A DNA stretch of 64,000 bases from Ascaphus truei (Eukaryota; Chordata; Amphibia; Anura; Ascaphidae): the NCBI GenBank assembly GCA_036426205.1, contig CM071573.1, positions 70,718,382-70,782,381 on the forward strand. The letters are read 5' to 3'. How positions within the stretch are numbered: position 1 is the first letter of the stretch; every line of letters begins with the position of its first letter. Shown here piece after piece: positions 1-12,385 of the stretch. The notes below the pieces were generated by a model. It was not told the origin of the DNA and did not search any database. It saw only the letters and a list, made by a program, of their open reading frames with translations. The position numbers and the translations under genes were made by a program.

Positions 1-463
1 AGGTGTCTCCCCCACCTCCAAATGTGGTCTCCACCGGAACCCCGATGGTGATACCAATATCAGCAAAACAAGAAAAAACACAAAAGCGCACCAAGATGAG
101 AGATAGATATTGTATTAGCAACAAATAATAAAATTAGTAACTTACATATAAAATTTCTTTAATAATCCCCGATTCTGGTGTCTATCACAGGAGTAGGGCA
201 TCACATAGGAAGTATGAAGGGTAATCTCAGTTCTGAGATATCAGACCCGCGCGCTGGGGCTGTCTCTGTTCACTCTCCTGTCCTCCACGTGTGGTAGCGT
301 GGTGCGGAGTGTAGCACACATGTGCAGGAACCGGGGCCTTCAATAGGTGTCCTTAGGATGCCTGTCCGTTTTTGATAGCATAGAAACGATTGGAAATAAG
401 CAGAAACGGTACACTTGAGTGTGTACTGGTGGTGGGTAATAAAACCGCCAGCCACAACAGTCA

Positions 464-538
464 CGACGCGTTTCGTTTACCTAAGTAAACTTCTTCAGGC
501 GATATGAAGAAGTTTACTTAGGTAAACGAAACGCGTCG
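464..538. repeat. Perfect inverted repeat, 34-bp arms, 7-nt loop
   Basis: Arms 464-497 and 505-538 are exact reverse complements around ggcgata. Read on the + strand, the right arm gives ATGAAGA, a 6-bp stem (GTTTAC/GTAAAC) and GAAACGCGTC, which resembles a hammerhead core with C3 changed to A and an extra A before stem II. The rest of 1-640 shows no gene or recognised repeat. Confidence 0.9.
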
Positions 539-639
539 CGACGGGGGATGGGGGGACAGAGGATATGAAAATAGCTGGCAGATTAGGCTGGGGCCATGGT
601 ACCGTAGACGTGCGGATGCTCCTTGAACAGACTGCCTTA

Positions 640-860
640 AGGCAGTGTTCGCGTCCATGCGGCGTGCGGGAGGGGGCGCGCGTTGTGCAAGAAATCAGTT
701 GAAACTGATTTCTTGGCGCGACAGACAGGTCACATGAGCGGTTCGCCCAATCAGGGCAAACCAGCTACGTGACGCCATAGGCACACCCCCAGAACACGCC
801 CCCCACGGCCCGTCGACCATGCCCAGGGAAAGCACCCACTTTCCCACAGCCTCCGCGCAG
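640..860. repeat. GC-rich interspersed repeat (with shared E-box/CCAAT/CRE-like core)
   Basis: GC-rich block starting near ctgccttaaggcag. Its core at 728-775 (cacatgagcggttcgcccaa and following) is shared with the copies at 12547, 16071, 16398, 34501 and 53517. Looks like a degenerate non-autonomous DNA transposon; its ends are not clear. Confidence 0.5.
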
Positions 861-1194
861 GCGAAGGCACCATGGCCAAAGTGAAAAGGAATGCTTTTCT
901 AGGGGAGCAGTGGGAGGTATGTCTACTTACTGTGGTCTGTTGATTAAAAAGGAAGTGGGGAGTCTGAACACCCAGGATATAGGAGGATTACACAACAACT
1001 AGGGGTTCTGGGAGAAATTACAGGGGTCTTTGCTGGAGTTGCTAGGCAACAGACAAACCATGGAGGGATGGATACATTAGTTGCAAAGTTGCACTGAACA
1101 GTGACAGGAATAACATAACAGGGAGAAATGCACCACTAGTTTTAGGGCAAGGGTGCTGGTATCCAGAGAGCATGGAAAAAAACATAATCCTGTT

Positions 1195-1500
1195 CCAGGA
1201 CAATGGCCACGGAGTTTGACCCGGAGACTACTGGTTCTGGCCACGTATCTCCAGGCTACGGGTTTACCTTGTAAACCTCCGGGTGGCAGCGTACGACGGC
1301 ATCTCCCGGTATCCTACCGGCATCTTCCCCTGCAACTCCTGCCAATATGTTTGCATGGCGTCAAATGGCGCCATGTTGCCATGTCAATGGTAACGCCACG
1401 TGATCTCACAGCGTCACGTGACACCCGTTGTCATGACAACTGGGCACTACGTGACGTCACGGCACCACACAGCGCCCCCATTGTGCCATAAGCCGTCCCA
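1195..1500. mobile_element. MITE-like repeat, 'tttgacccggagact' family
   Basis: Shares gtttgacccggagact, ggctacgggttta and cctccgggtgg in order with 9809-10132. 861-1194 and 1501-2004 show no gene; 1560-2000 is AT-rich unique-looking sequence. Confidence 0.6.
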
Positions 1501-2004
1501 TAGCGTGCCGTTGTCATGGCATTGCGGCGCCATTTAAAACTGTATGTAAAAAACGCCGCATGTTTTTGTTATACACGAGAAGTGTATGAAATGAATATTT
1601 GAGGATATCATTGTATTAATATTTTTGGTCTGGGTTATGTTATCTTGTGTGAGTACGGAGTGAAGACTTTCTGGATTGAATCAAAGTTGCCTCGAAATAC
1701 ACTAATGCATTAACCCCAAACCACAATGTTTCTGTTCTTCTTTCACTTCTTCTTTCACTAACTTAGTTTATTTCAGTATAGTCACATGGTTCAGCACAGA
1801 CCTTGCTTCCTTCCTTGATGTGACATTCTATTTGCAGGAGATATTTTGCTTATTTCAAACTTGTTGCAGTTGTAATAGATTTATCATACTGTAAGTTACC
1901 TTTTACTTAATGACACAGACATCCGCAGTTAGAGATGGATTAAATGAGAAAGTACATTAGGAGCAGTCAAAAGTGTGACTAAAAATAATATATATACATA
2001 GAAT

Positions 2005-2260
2005 TGAAGCAGGGGGTCTCCCATTCATTTCAGCTCCGGGGACCCCCTGCTTCCAGAGATACTTACCTCCTAAGTAGGTGCCGGTAGGTGCTCTGGCTCA
2101 GCAAGCTGGGCTTTCAAGTTTAAAGCGCCCACGGCACATGGGCCAATAGGAAGCCCCACCGTTGATGTCACAGCTTCCCATTGGTTTGCAGGGCGGAATT
2201 CGGAGGTATCTCCGGAGGCAGGGGGTGCCTGGAGCTGCAATTAACGGGGGTCAGTTCTTA
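2005..2260. mobile_element. MITE, 'gaagcagggggtctcc' family, copy 1
   Basis: Palindromic ends tgaagcagggggtctc and (reversed) gcagggggtgcctggagctg, with an inner block holding catgggccaataggaag. Four relatives occur at 7596, 9128, 25243 and 26985. The superfamily is not clear. 2261-3400 has no gene; it holds short A and TTTA tracts. Confidence 0.7.
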
Positions 2261-3408
2261 AATGCTATATATATAAAAAATAAAAATTCACAAAAAAATC
2301 TGCAGGCTTGGATTGCCGTTTTAATGAGAAATAATTACATAAGCTGTCGATGAAGCCCTTCTCCTGTGAGTGATTGGATAGTATCTTGCTTGTGGGATCT
2401 CTTTCTGATACTGCGCTTCAGTCTGTGAAATTCTGCAGCTAGATATGTAACATTACATTACTAACACATTATTGATACATCTTACAGAGTAATAGACAGT
2501 CTGCTGATTGCAACACAGCAACAGATCTGTTTGTGATACTTTGTTGCCAACGGACACAGCCCAAAATGGTGTGTGTCAGAGCCTGTTTCAAAAGAGGAAA
2601 TAGAAGTGACTTTCTAAATGGTTGCTGTTACAATCAAGGGATGATCGGTACATCAAATCTTTAAAACTGGCATTGGGAGTTTAAAAAAAAAAAAAAAGCA
2701 CAGTATTATCTATTACTACAGAACTGATTTTTATTTATTTATTTATTTTAAACCGTAGAATTTAGCATGTTTTGCTGCTTTAATACTGAGAAGAGCAAAA
2801 TCAACAAAAAGATGGTTGAATAACTGATAAAAGGTGTGGTACTCTAGAGGATAGGGACCTCAAAGTTCCTATACAAAGATGTATGGGCCTTTACTATTCT
2901 CCCTGGTGTGATATGTTGGAATATAAAGTGACATACTTCGCTATCTCTGCCGTTCAAATTTCAGGGCTTTAGGGAAAGGCCAGCAAGGCGGTTGCCTGGA
3001 GCCCTGCACCTTCGGGGGCCCCGGCGCTCCCTCCTCTCATCGGTCCCGGGATCCAAAAGAACAGGAGAGGGGAGACCTGACGGAGGGAGCTGGGGAGTCC
3101 CCAACCTGCACATGACTGTGCTCACCCCAAGGTAGGGAGGGGGAAGTGTGTGCGTGTGTATATAGCTGGGGAGGTCTTACCTTATGAGGAGCGGCCTTCC
3201 TTCTGCAGTGCCGAATTATCATGTTGCCGTGCCGACGTCATGGCACTGCAGGAGGAAGGGTCCGCTACCGGCATGCGGTCTTGGGCCCTGAATGAATCAT
3301 TTGGAAACTGTGATCTCTTCAGTTATACTGAGATAAGGAACAATGTTATCCTTGTATCTGTGTTATGACCTATAATAAACCCCTTTTCTAAGCCTATTCT
3401 TACTGCAG

Positions 3409-4170
3409 GCATCTACCGCCTCCCTGAAGTCCCAATACAATCCCTGACAGATATGACTCACTTTTTTGGCACAATTTCCGGTATGAATGTAAAGAGTGAG
3501 CTGTTAATTCCTGGTGATGTCAACCTCAATTGGCTTGACCCTAAAAATACAAAAATCTGGACACAATTCAAGTCACTAAATTTAACCCAACCAATTTCCC
3601 AACACACACGGACAAACCTAAAACCGTGCAACCATTCCTTGCTAGATTGCATCTTACCCTCTTGACCTAACATAATCCAATCGTCTGGTATCCTACCTGA
3701 CATTTTCAGCAACCATGCAATAGTGTGTTGTATAAGAAATCAAAGTCCCAGAGTTCTGCCCACTAGAACATTTAGAAACTTTAACCCACAACAATTTGTG
3801 GCTGATCTTACCAGCTGCCCTTGGTACAGAATTAACCTGATACCTGACCCCGATTCTGTGCTCAATTATTTCCAGAGTTCTTAAAACTCTGTGATACCCA
3901 TGTCCCACTGTGCAGAATAAGAGTAGGGGGGGGGGGTGGCACCTTTCGTGGCTTACTACCAACCTTATCAAGCTTTACCATTTTAGGGATGCCTTTTGAA
4001 AAAGATACAGAGTAACTGGCACTACGAAGGATTTTAATAACCACAGATGCCTGCGGAATACATGCACAAGACAAACAAAACTAGCAAAAGCACAATGTTA
4101 CTCTGCAAGTCTTTATCAAAGTACATCAAATCCAGCAAAATTCTGAATGGTCATCAACAATATATTTCAG
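3409..4170 (+). pseudogene. Degenerate LINE fragment: endonuclease region
   Basis: A 3409-3665 frame reads GIYRLPEVPIQSL, LIPGDVNLNWLDP and SLNLTQPISQHTRTNLK. These are APE-type endonuclease motifs of L2/CR1-like non-LTR retrotransposons (a GDFN-like GDVN). The homology continues after a frameshift (PDIFSNHAIVCCIRN, then RTFRNFNPQQFVADL) and several stops, so the copy is dead. A G tract at 3917-3926 breaks it. Confidence 0.75.
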
Positions 4171-4739
4171 CCTTCTAGTCACCAACAACCATCTAATATC
4201 AAAAAGGATGATATGGTATTAATAGTGGTGGTGGTGGGGGGGGGGGGGTAGTTATAAGTAATAAGGCCACACATATTGGGTTATTATACTCTAAAGTGTG
4301 TTAGTGTTGGCACTTACACACAGAAACTCCAATTGACTTGAATGGGAGTTTGTGTGCTATAAAAGAGCATAACGCCCGTACAGGTGCCCAGCTCAGTCAC
4401 AGCCCTGGAAGGATATGACTGCGGGGAGACCAGAAATGTTAATAAAAGTTATATAGAATTAAAGCAACAGTCTACTCTGGGTGTCCCCTGAGGAGGATCG
4501 TTATTGATCCATGGTCAAGTTGAAATAGCCACTAGAAACATCATTCGAGCAAATGAACACTGGCTGATTGCGTGTTTTGTTTAATTCCTGCCATTATTTA
4601 AGGGCTTTGGTTCACTTCAGGTGGTAAAACCAACCCAGCTTTGCTACAGTGGATCATCGATTTAGTAAAATGAACAACGAATGCTGCTTTGAAGACAGAA
4701 GAATTGTGGGAGAAACTTAAAATTTGTAAAATATAATAT

Positions 4740-4870
4740 ACGCACACACAGCTTTCCCAGTGACACACAAACACACAAACACACACACAGATCACTTCAA
4801 AGTGACACACACAGTTACCCAGTGACAGACACTGACAGCTTCCAAGTGACACACACAGTACCCTTCCAAG
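4740..4870. repeat. CA-rich imperfect tandem repeat
   Basis: Repeated agtgacacacacag modules with CACA runs. A poly-G run lies just upstream at 4226-4247. 4250-4740 and 4871-5700 show no gene. Confidence 0.6.
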
Positions 4871-5705
4871 CCTGTCGCTCACAGCAGCATGGACCGTACA
4901 CACAAAAAGTGTGCGTCACATGCACGAGCGTTCGCACAGGCGTGCGCGCCCACTATATTATGGGCCTTAGGCCCCATCATGATGTCAAGATCTAGAGGCC
5001 ACATTCGAAAGGACATGAAGGTCAGGAGAGAGCCCAGCAAACAGTAGAGGGTTTGCACATAAGCACTACAATGCAAAAATCCCAAGGAAATAAATAAAGG
5101 ATAGCAGGGAAATGAAAGCAATTTAACTACTTTATCAAATATATCATTATTGCGTTTGTTCAGTGGCAGATATGGGTGGGTCCAAAACAGTCTCTGTGCT
5201 TGTAGAGCCCCAATGTTATACAAAGTCCTTTCCTTAATGTGTATTGAGACTGTTAACGGTAACCCCAACAAATTGTCTCAACAAACATTTGTGATATCCA
5301 GTTACAAACTGGTTAATGGTAAGCCATTGTTTGCATCTGTTTTGTGACCTATAACACAATATATATGACTGCTTGCCTTGTCATTATACATTGAGCAACA
5401 CATATTGTGCAATAGTTGAACAGTTAAATATTCCTGTTCACACAATGAATTTACTTCCTGATTTGTCTCTACCGAAATGAAACATTGCCCCAATTTGCAA
5501 ACTTTCTAAGATAAAATCACACCAGAGCGATAATACATCACTGATTATCTTTCAGTTTAAGTGTCAGATTATTCAAATATAATGTTAATTTAAGTTCCCA
5601 TTCCCATGTGTGTTGCTTTGAAAGAACGTTGCACCGCTGATATTTCTGTCACATGGATTAGAGTAAAAATAGAAATATCTTGCACACCGGTACAACAAAG
5701 CAGTC

Positions 5706-5877
5706 GCTCCTAACTCCGTCCACAAGTCTCACCAACAGGTCAGGTTTTAAGGATATCCCTGCTTTAGGTGGCTCAATCAAAATGACTGAACCGCTGATTG
5801 ATCCTCCTGTTCTTAAGCAGGGGTATCCATAAAACCTGACCTGTTGGTGGGACTTGAGGACTGGAGTTGGGAACCAC
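5706..5877. mobile_element. hAT-like MITE, 'caccaacaggtcaggtttt' family, copy 1
   Basis: Fold-back: cacaagtctcaccaacaggt at the left is mirrored by acctgttggtgggacttgag at the right, with inner atatccctgctt. Relatives at 12925, 18183, 55953 and 59363. Confidence 0.7.
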
Positions 5878-5984
5878 GGCAATAAGGAATGAAAAGATAT
5901 ACTTATGCCGGTGCCCCTTGTACAAAGACAGGCGCGTCACTGCCCACAGTGTCAGAAAAAGGAACATGGATTTTCTTTAAAAAA

Positions 5985-6113
5985 AAAAAAAGATTTATTC
6001 TAGCCACTAACAGAACCAACATTTGGCTTTCGATGCAACCATATCTCTGATAAAGACTGCAACGACTTGCGAAATGTCGGTTCTGTTAGTGGCTAGAATA
6101 AAAACGTTTGAAA
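5985..6113. repeat. Fold-back element with hammerhead-like apex, copy B
   Basis: Arms ttctagccactaacagaacc and ggttctgttagtggctagaa enclose about 65 nt. On the + strand the right half has CTGATAA, then a 4-bp stem (GCAA/TTGC), then GAAATGTCGG. G8 of a hammerhead core would be A. Confidence 0.7.
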
Positions 6114-6759
6114 TAAAACCTGCAGTGCCGTGGCTCCTTTGTCTGACGTGTATTATAGAACACATGCACACTGCATTCATGGAATTTGCTTCCCGCTCAT
6201 CCAGTCCTGTAAAGTGTTAGATGTTTTGTGTGAATCTCAAGCATTTTGCCTTGAAGCCACACTGTCCTGACAGTGCTTTCTCATATTTCCAGGCTTCGCC
6301 ACCCAAGCAGCCAGCATCACCCTTCCAGACCCTCCAACATGAACATTGCTACAGTACAGTTCCTCTGTCAATGTGGGATACAGGAGCTTACAAGCAGGCT
6401 CCTATAAAGGCATGTGCATTTTATTTTTATGCAAAGATCATTTTACCAATAAAATACTTGTGTTTCTGCATTTATTTGTATATACCGTACTTGTATTTCC
6501 ATAAAGCTGAGGTAGTGATACCTTCCCTATAACACGCTGATCATTTATCAAATCAGTCATCGATCTTCAAGCTGCTGTAATTAGCTGGGGGTTCCTAGCA
6601 TCAACCAATGGGAAACAGGAAATGGTTCTCGCACCCAGGCAGAAATGGTCACTATAGGTTGAGTGGTGTATGCTCTCTCTTAGTTCTATAGGTATAATTT
6701 AATTAAGGAGGCGCACGACATATAAAATATGTACTGCTTAATAGGTACAGAGGGTATGC

Positions 6760-7012
6760 CCTTCCCTTCCTACATCGAGCCCAAGGGCTTAGTTTCAGGC
6801 CAATGGGCTATCCTTCCGGCCCCTGCATTGGACCAAAGACTGCCCTCCTAGATTGTGTAATTGCCAGGCCCTGTATTGGGCCGAGAGGCTGCCCTTCCTG
6901 GTCCTGTGTTTCACGTGCCCTGCATTGGATCAATAGTCTGCCCAACCAGTCCTATTTCTCCCACCCAGGACCCTGCATTCTGCAAAGAGGCTGTCTCCTT
7001 GGGTGCTAGAAT
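6760..7012 (+). repeat. Degenerate minisatellite, about 50-bp unit, 4-5 units
   Basis: Repeats of ccctgcattgga ... ctgcccttcctgg spaced about 50 bp, giving low-complexity frames (PCIGPxxA-like) on the + strand. Not a gene. 6114-6760 and 7013-7590 hold nothing recognised. Confidence 0.7.
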
Positions 7013-7595
7013 GGATCACGTTGCTATCACATATGTCTGGGACCTTGGCTGGACCTTGACAGCTTTGCTCATATTTAAAGAGATAATAAAGCAGTACAAC
7101 AAATCACACACTGTGCAAAAAATAGGCGAGTACTGTACACGGGTGATAACTTTTTTATTTGGACTAAAAGGGAATATTTATTGAAAAGCTTTTGAGATCT
7201 ATGCTCTCTTCCTCAAATCAACGAGTACTAGACTACAAATTACATTTATTAAATAAACATTAGAACATGCTTTCTAACTAAATGAAGGGAGGAAAAATAA
7301 AATGCACGAAAACAGAATTATTTGACTGAAGTGGTTTTGTGTTTATCAAAATATTGCAGCTGAATGAAACCACTCACATGACCTGTAAAACGATACCATG
7401 AGATAGCACTCTTAAATGTCCAGAGCTTGGTATTGAAGTGTCTAACATTTGATACAGATTTGTTTGCCATGGAGATTAACGCCACCTCAAACATCACGGA
7501 CATTTTTGTCAAACCTAAAAGAAAAAAGTGACTACCCCATACCCAAATGTTAAAATAACAATCCTGCTTTCCTTTTTTTTTTTTTATGGTTCTAG

Positions 7596-7900
7596 GACTG
7601 AAGCAGGGGGTCTCCGGAGCTGAACTGCATTAATTTCAGCTCCAAGGACCCCCTTGCTTCCCCAGATACTTACCTCCGTAGGGGGTGATGATAGCAACTT
7701 CAGCTGGGGTGTGTGGGGCTATCGAAATGGCGGCTTTAAAGCTCCCGCATCACGCGGGCCAATAGGAAGCAGTGATGCCATCTTTTGTGGCTTCTTATTG
7801 GCCCACGTGACCAGGAGCTTTAAACCTGCAAAGTTGCTACAGGCATCCCCTACGAAGGTACGTATCGGGAAACATATGGTTCACGGAGCTCCAGTGTTTG
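7596..7900. mobile_element. MITE, 'gaagcagggggtctcc' family, copy 2
   Basis: Left end actgaagcagggggtctccg; inner ggcccacgtgaccaggagc and gcgggccaataggaagc as in copy 1. The right end is degraded. 7901-8360 has no gene. Confidence 0.65.
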
Positions 7901-8359
7901 AGGGGAGCATTTGCTACTTTAAAACACCCTATTATGGGCCCTGTGCAACTTCTCCCTGAGATCTCCTTCTCCAGTAGTCAAAGTGTAATTGTTTCACCAC
8001 TACTTTTTTTTAGTTTCACACAATCTTACAATTGCACTTAGTTTTTAAAAGAAAAATGGATTAATGGAAGAAAGTCTCGCCTTTCCCTATGTTAAAATCT
8101 TTCTAAAATACAGGCCAAAGAGCTTTGGCCCAAAGTTGAATAAAATCAGCTGATTTTTCAAATGTGACAGTTGCCACTACCTTTTTTTTACGCCATTTCA
8201 ACCTCTGTGTTTGTGTCTGTAGTTACAGACATGTCAATTCTCACTGACTTTCCCGAGTTTCTCTGATTTGAAGTCAATCTCACTGTGTTTTAGCATCCGC
8301 AGCCTTATAGAGACGGAATTGAGTCCTAATGATAAAAAAAAATTGTTAGGCAGGAGAGG

Positions 8360-8640
8360 GCGTTAGATATAATAGGAGTAGACAGAAGACATCCTTGAGC
8401 AGAATGAAAGAGATGGGCGGGTGTATAGTGAGAAATTAGGGCTGAGATGTAAAAAAGGGCAGAAGAGTGTAAAGAGTTAAAAAAGAGGATAATTTTGTAA
8501 GTAATACGGAATTTAATTGGAAGGCAAGAGATGGATTTCAGCAGGAGCTACGGGAGAGAATGCGGGCTTACGTTAAGAGTTTTAGCAATAGAGGGACAGA
8601 GGAAAGGGAGTATCTTTAATGTCGCATCTACCTACAGGAA
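8360..8640 (-). pseudogene. L2-type LINE fragment, antisense
   Basis: Matches the complement of the 49.4-49.7 kb L2 copy: agaagacatccttgagcaga, gtgtatagtgagaaattagg and gagggacagaggaaaggga in order, with deletions. 8641-9127 has no gene. Confidence 0.75.
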
Positions 8641-9127
8641 AAGAATCGCCCCAGCTACATGCAAGTGTGACGTCACAGCGCTCAGTTGTGCGCGCGCAAG
8701 CAGCCTGGGCGCGGCCTTAGGAAGGGTGTGTGTAGAACATGCGGATACAGAGGGGATGTGATTAATGCACATGGTGACGGGCTTAGGACAGGGTCTCCCA
8801 GCACTGTGATCTTTACCTCATGCTGAGTGAGACACAGTCCCAATGTGTGTGACTCATGCAAATTGCGAGACTTGACTGGACTGCATAATACTATGGTCAG
8901 TCCTGCCTGGTATAAAAGGGAACTAAATGCCGTGGCATGTTTAAGCCAAGTGCCCTAAAAGCCCATATATAACCACATACTGTATACCTGGTATATCATG
9001 GGCATTTGTTATGCTTGAATCCAGTGTTCCCGACAAAAAGAGACATAATTTTTAAGGATACAGTTGGAGATCTGTAAGCCACTAAGCCACTAAGGTAATG
9101 AAGCTACTTTTATTTTAATTACATAGC

Positions 9128-9388
9128 ACTGAAGCAGGGGTCTCCGGAGCAGAACCGCATTAATTTCAGGTCCGTGAACCCCATGCTTCCCGAGTTACAA
9201 GCCCTTGTATGGGGTGTCTGTATCTCCTGAAAGTTTAAATTCCTTGGTCACGTGGGCCATGACACAGGAGAACTAAATTTGCAGGAGATACTGGCACCCC
9301 ATACCGGGGCCTGTAAATCGAAAAGCATGGGGTCCCTAGACCTGAAATTAATGAGTTTCCGCTCCGGAGACCCCCTTCTTCAATACTA
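9128..9388. mobile_element. MITE, 'gaagcagggggtctcc' family, copy 3
   Basis: Best-preserved ends: actgaagcaggggtctccgg at the left, ccggagacccccttcttcaa at the right, with palindromic inner parts. Confidence 0.75.
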
Positions 9389-9577
9389 TGTTATTAAAAT
9401 AAAATAAAACAGTGCAATCGCGTATTAGAGCTGTGCAGGGAGAGGAGCCGCTTCTGTCTGCTCTCACTGTGCAGCTCTTCCAGACTGTGGCGGTCCGGTA
9501 GGATTAGCGCAGCGGATACAGAAGCAGGGATCCTCGCTGTGTTAATCCTGATGGGAAATTCCCACCTGCTCTGCACT

Positions 9578-9822
9578 TGGCAGTGATCGGGCCACACCTG
9601 GGCCTCGGTCAGGGTTGCCACCTCTTTTTTTACTCACCATAACTTAACTCAGTATTATATATATATATATATTTTGGCAGTGATCGGGCCACACTTGGGC
9701 CTCGGTCAGGGTTGCCACCTCTTTTTTTACTCACCATAACTTAACTCAGTATTATATATATATATATATATATTTTGGCAGTGATCGGGCCACACTTGGG
9801 CCTCGGTCAGGGTTGCCACCTC
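9578..9822. repeat. Tandem array of about 100-bp units ending in a MITE left end
   Basis: tggcagtgatcgggccacac starts at 9578, 9675 and 9776. Units 1 and 2 end in (TA)n; unit 3 runs into the MITE at 9809. The spacing change (97, 101) is the TA-run length. Confidence 0.9.
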
Positions 9823-10132
9823 TCCGGGTTTGACCCGGAGACTCCAGCTTTCGGGTACTTACCTCCGGGCTACGGGTTTAGCACGTCAATCTCCGGGTGG
9901 AGGCCGGTGGTGGCGGCGAGGTGCAGCGGCGGCGTCTCCGGCACCCTTGTGCTATTCCCCCTCCAACTGCAGTCAAATGATGCCACGTTGCCATGACAAC
10001 GGGACGCTACGTGTCGTCGTGAAGCTACGCGGCGTCACGTTGCCACGGCAACGCGGCGTCATTTGACGCCGCACAGCCATGTTCACTGCAGTTGGAGGGG
10101 GCTTTGGCCATAAGTTGAAGGTGGCAACCCAG
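9809..10132. mobile_element. MITE with gggttgccacct terminal inverted repeats
   Basis: Left gggttgccacct and right aggtggcaaccc are exact complements. The interior is GC-rich with gtcacgttgccacggcaacg. Related to 1195-1500. Confidence 0.8.
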
Positions 10133-10489
10133 CCCGCGGTTCACTCGTTCCAAGTACACGACCGGGTGGAGATAAATTTGACTGCATCTGTGGGATAATC
10201 AAAAAGGAAAGAATTATGGTCCATTTCCCAGAATTTATTTTACTTTAGGAGTTTAGGGCAAAGCACCACATATGCGCTGAATCAGGAGTTGTTCTGACAC
10301 GAAAATTACTTATTCAAGAGATTGATTCGAGTTGTCGATCTCAGCCACGAGTGCACACATGAATAACACCAACACCAGTTGTTATTAGTGTAGCGGTCAT
10401 GTAAAATGCCTACAGTCATCTCTCCTGCTGGCAGTAAGGCCTGGTAAGTATGGGCATGCCAGCAGTAATCATGGAGGTTTCCCCTCACA

Positions 10490-11594
10490 CCCTGGTGGGG
10501 TGCTCTGTGTATGGCTGGGACTGGTCACATGCTCTGACTCCATGGTTAGTGATGTCAGAGATGTGTCAGCCTCAGAAGCTTACATAAGGCACAGCACTGT
10601 GTTCTAAAGTTAGTTCTGATGCAGAGTTACTGCAGTGTTGCTGGAAAGCTCTTGTCAGAGCTGAGGAGGAGTTCTGTCAGTTATGTTATAGTAACTCCAT
10701 GGGAGGCTGTGTCCAGGGACCTGGCACAGGACAGTGATTCCTGCGGGAATAGTGAATCCCTGATCTGGGTGACCTACCTAACAAAAGGGAGCACTGGCGA
10801 GATGAGCGGCTGAAGATACTCCTTGTGAAGGGCAGTTGCCTTGCCGTGTCAATAAAGATGAGTTCAGCCAGAAACCCTCTCGTGTATCTATCTGGGATGA
10901 GTGTACAGAGAGGAGCACCACGGAGGAGTTCCTCGCCAGGATCATCCCCATGCGGACGCAGGGACCCTGGTGAGGTGGAGGCGCTGCACTGTAACTAGGT
11001 GAGACTCAGCACACTACCTCAGCTGCCTGTCTGACGGGTTCTCCCCACACACCATCATGCGGGAGACTCAGGAGTCCTGTAGCCAGCAGGTGCACCATAT
11101 GACATATCCACACTGTAATGGGGTCCGGTTAGACCACAGGGGCCAATGTGAGATTGGGTGGGTCAGGCCGGGCCAGAAACATGCCCTAGCTAATGCCCCT
11201 ACCCCTATCACACGGTCACCGGGTTCACCGCTCAGCTTGGAACTTGTGGACATACCGTTGGGGGGGGAGGAAAAACGGACTGGGGAGAGGCAGCTCAGTG
11301 GAGCTACGGAGGGTGGCTTACGGGGAGGAGGAGAATTGAGGGTGGCAAATACAGTACCCCAACTGGCAGTAAAGGCTCTGGGGTCATCAAGGTGGTCCAG
11401 ACCGCGATCCACAAGGTCGTCAGGGGTGTTTTCGTTTGATGATGACAGGGAACCCGGGCTTAATCCCTTTAAGGAGACCCGGTGGTGGGCTCCACTATTT
11501 GAACCACAGGGGCCAATGTGAGATTGGGTGGGTCAGGCCGGGCCAGAAACACCGTTACATTAGTAAACACAATTTATTGGTTACTTAGCTTCGG
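10490..11594. other. No gene recognised; long repeat-like block with a 49-bp direct repeat
   Basis: Copies of accacaggggccaatgtgag... at 11133-11181 and 11503-11551 are identical over 49 bp and 370 bp apart. AATAAA near 10853 and the layout could suggest part of an LTR-type element, but no coding motif supports it. The open frames here (up to 154 codons) show no family. 10133-10489 shows nothing. Confidence 0.5.
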
Positions 11595-11639
11595 ATGTTC
11601 AGCATCTTATGGCACTCAGAATGCCGCACGACATCAACC

Positions 11640-12120
11640 AGGGGACACCCGCCATCGCTTAAGCTAGGTCCCCAGTGCAGTCGGTGGCGTGTGTGCGGCC
11701 GTGCGCGCACCTCTCACCAGCCCCTTACCTGCTCCCTGGCTGTTCCCAGTTCATCCTCACTCCCAGGCTCACTGCGCACTGTGATGCGTCAGCCGGCAGG
11801 GGCTACAACCAGTTTGTGATACCGTGAGGTGACAAGTCACATGGTGTGGCAAGGAGCCAATCAGAGAGGCGTGGAAGCAGGAGCGAGGGGGGGAGGAGAG
11901 TGAGAGGTGGGGGGGAGAAGTCTGCTGAGCTGTGTGTGTGTGTGTCATTGATTTTTTTTTTAGTTTGGCCGGTGTTGTGGCCCCGCCCTCTCGTCATGGC
12001 CACGCCCACACAGCCCGTTTTTGCAACGCCCCCCAGAACGCCACCTGCAGACCGCGGTATAGCGCCGCCAGGTCGCAAGACGGGCGTGCAGGCGTGTGCA
12101 GTGGGGCCTCAGCCTTAGGA
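11640..12120. repeat. GC-rich interspersed repeat, relative of 41541-42058
   Basis: Shares ctgcgcactgtgatgcgtca followed by gccggcaggggctac with the 41.6 kb copy, then a GA-rich part and the same kind of accacgcccc-type tail. Confidence 0.6.
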
Positions 12121-12385
12121 TGGACTGCCTGATAAATATATTCCTGTGATCACGTTAGCACTGAGCGAAGAGCTGAGTATACTATCAGCCTCAACCACAG
12201 TTGCGTCTGATTCCGTTTACTGCACTTATCAGGAAACATATTCAGGCATTCAGCCAACATCCCAGCTAGGGAAAGACTGGGGGAGTCCAGCTAGGCTCCC
12301 GCTTCTCATAATAAAATCTTTCAGAGCATTCTCGCAGTTATTTCCGTCACAGCAAAATGAAACTACATTTCAGCATACAGTATTA

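Noticed and set aside
4480..4560. CTGAGGA followed by a GGATC/GATCC stem and later GAAAT, hammerhead-like
   Set aside because: About 12 extra bases lie between the stem and GAAAT and no stem I or III pairing was found.
7137..7225. TTGAGGAAGAGAGC...GATCTCAAAAGC on the - strand, hammerhead-like
   Set aside because: G12 of GAAA is missing and no outer stem is visible; kept only as possible decay of the same class.
11057..11521. 154-codon open frame on the + strand
   Set aside because: Ends within a 49-bp direct repeat and has biased low-complexity composition; no family recognised.
10490..11600. Possible solo LTR (AATAAA near 10853, no coding)
   Set aside because: No matching second LTR, no clear TG...CA ends or target duplication could be set by eye.
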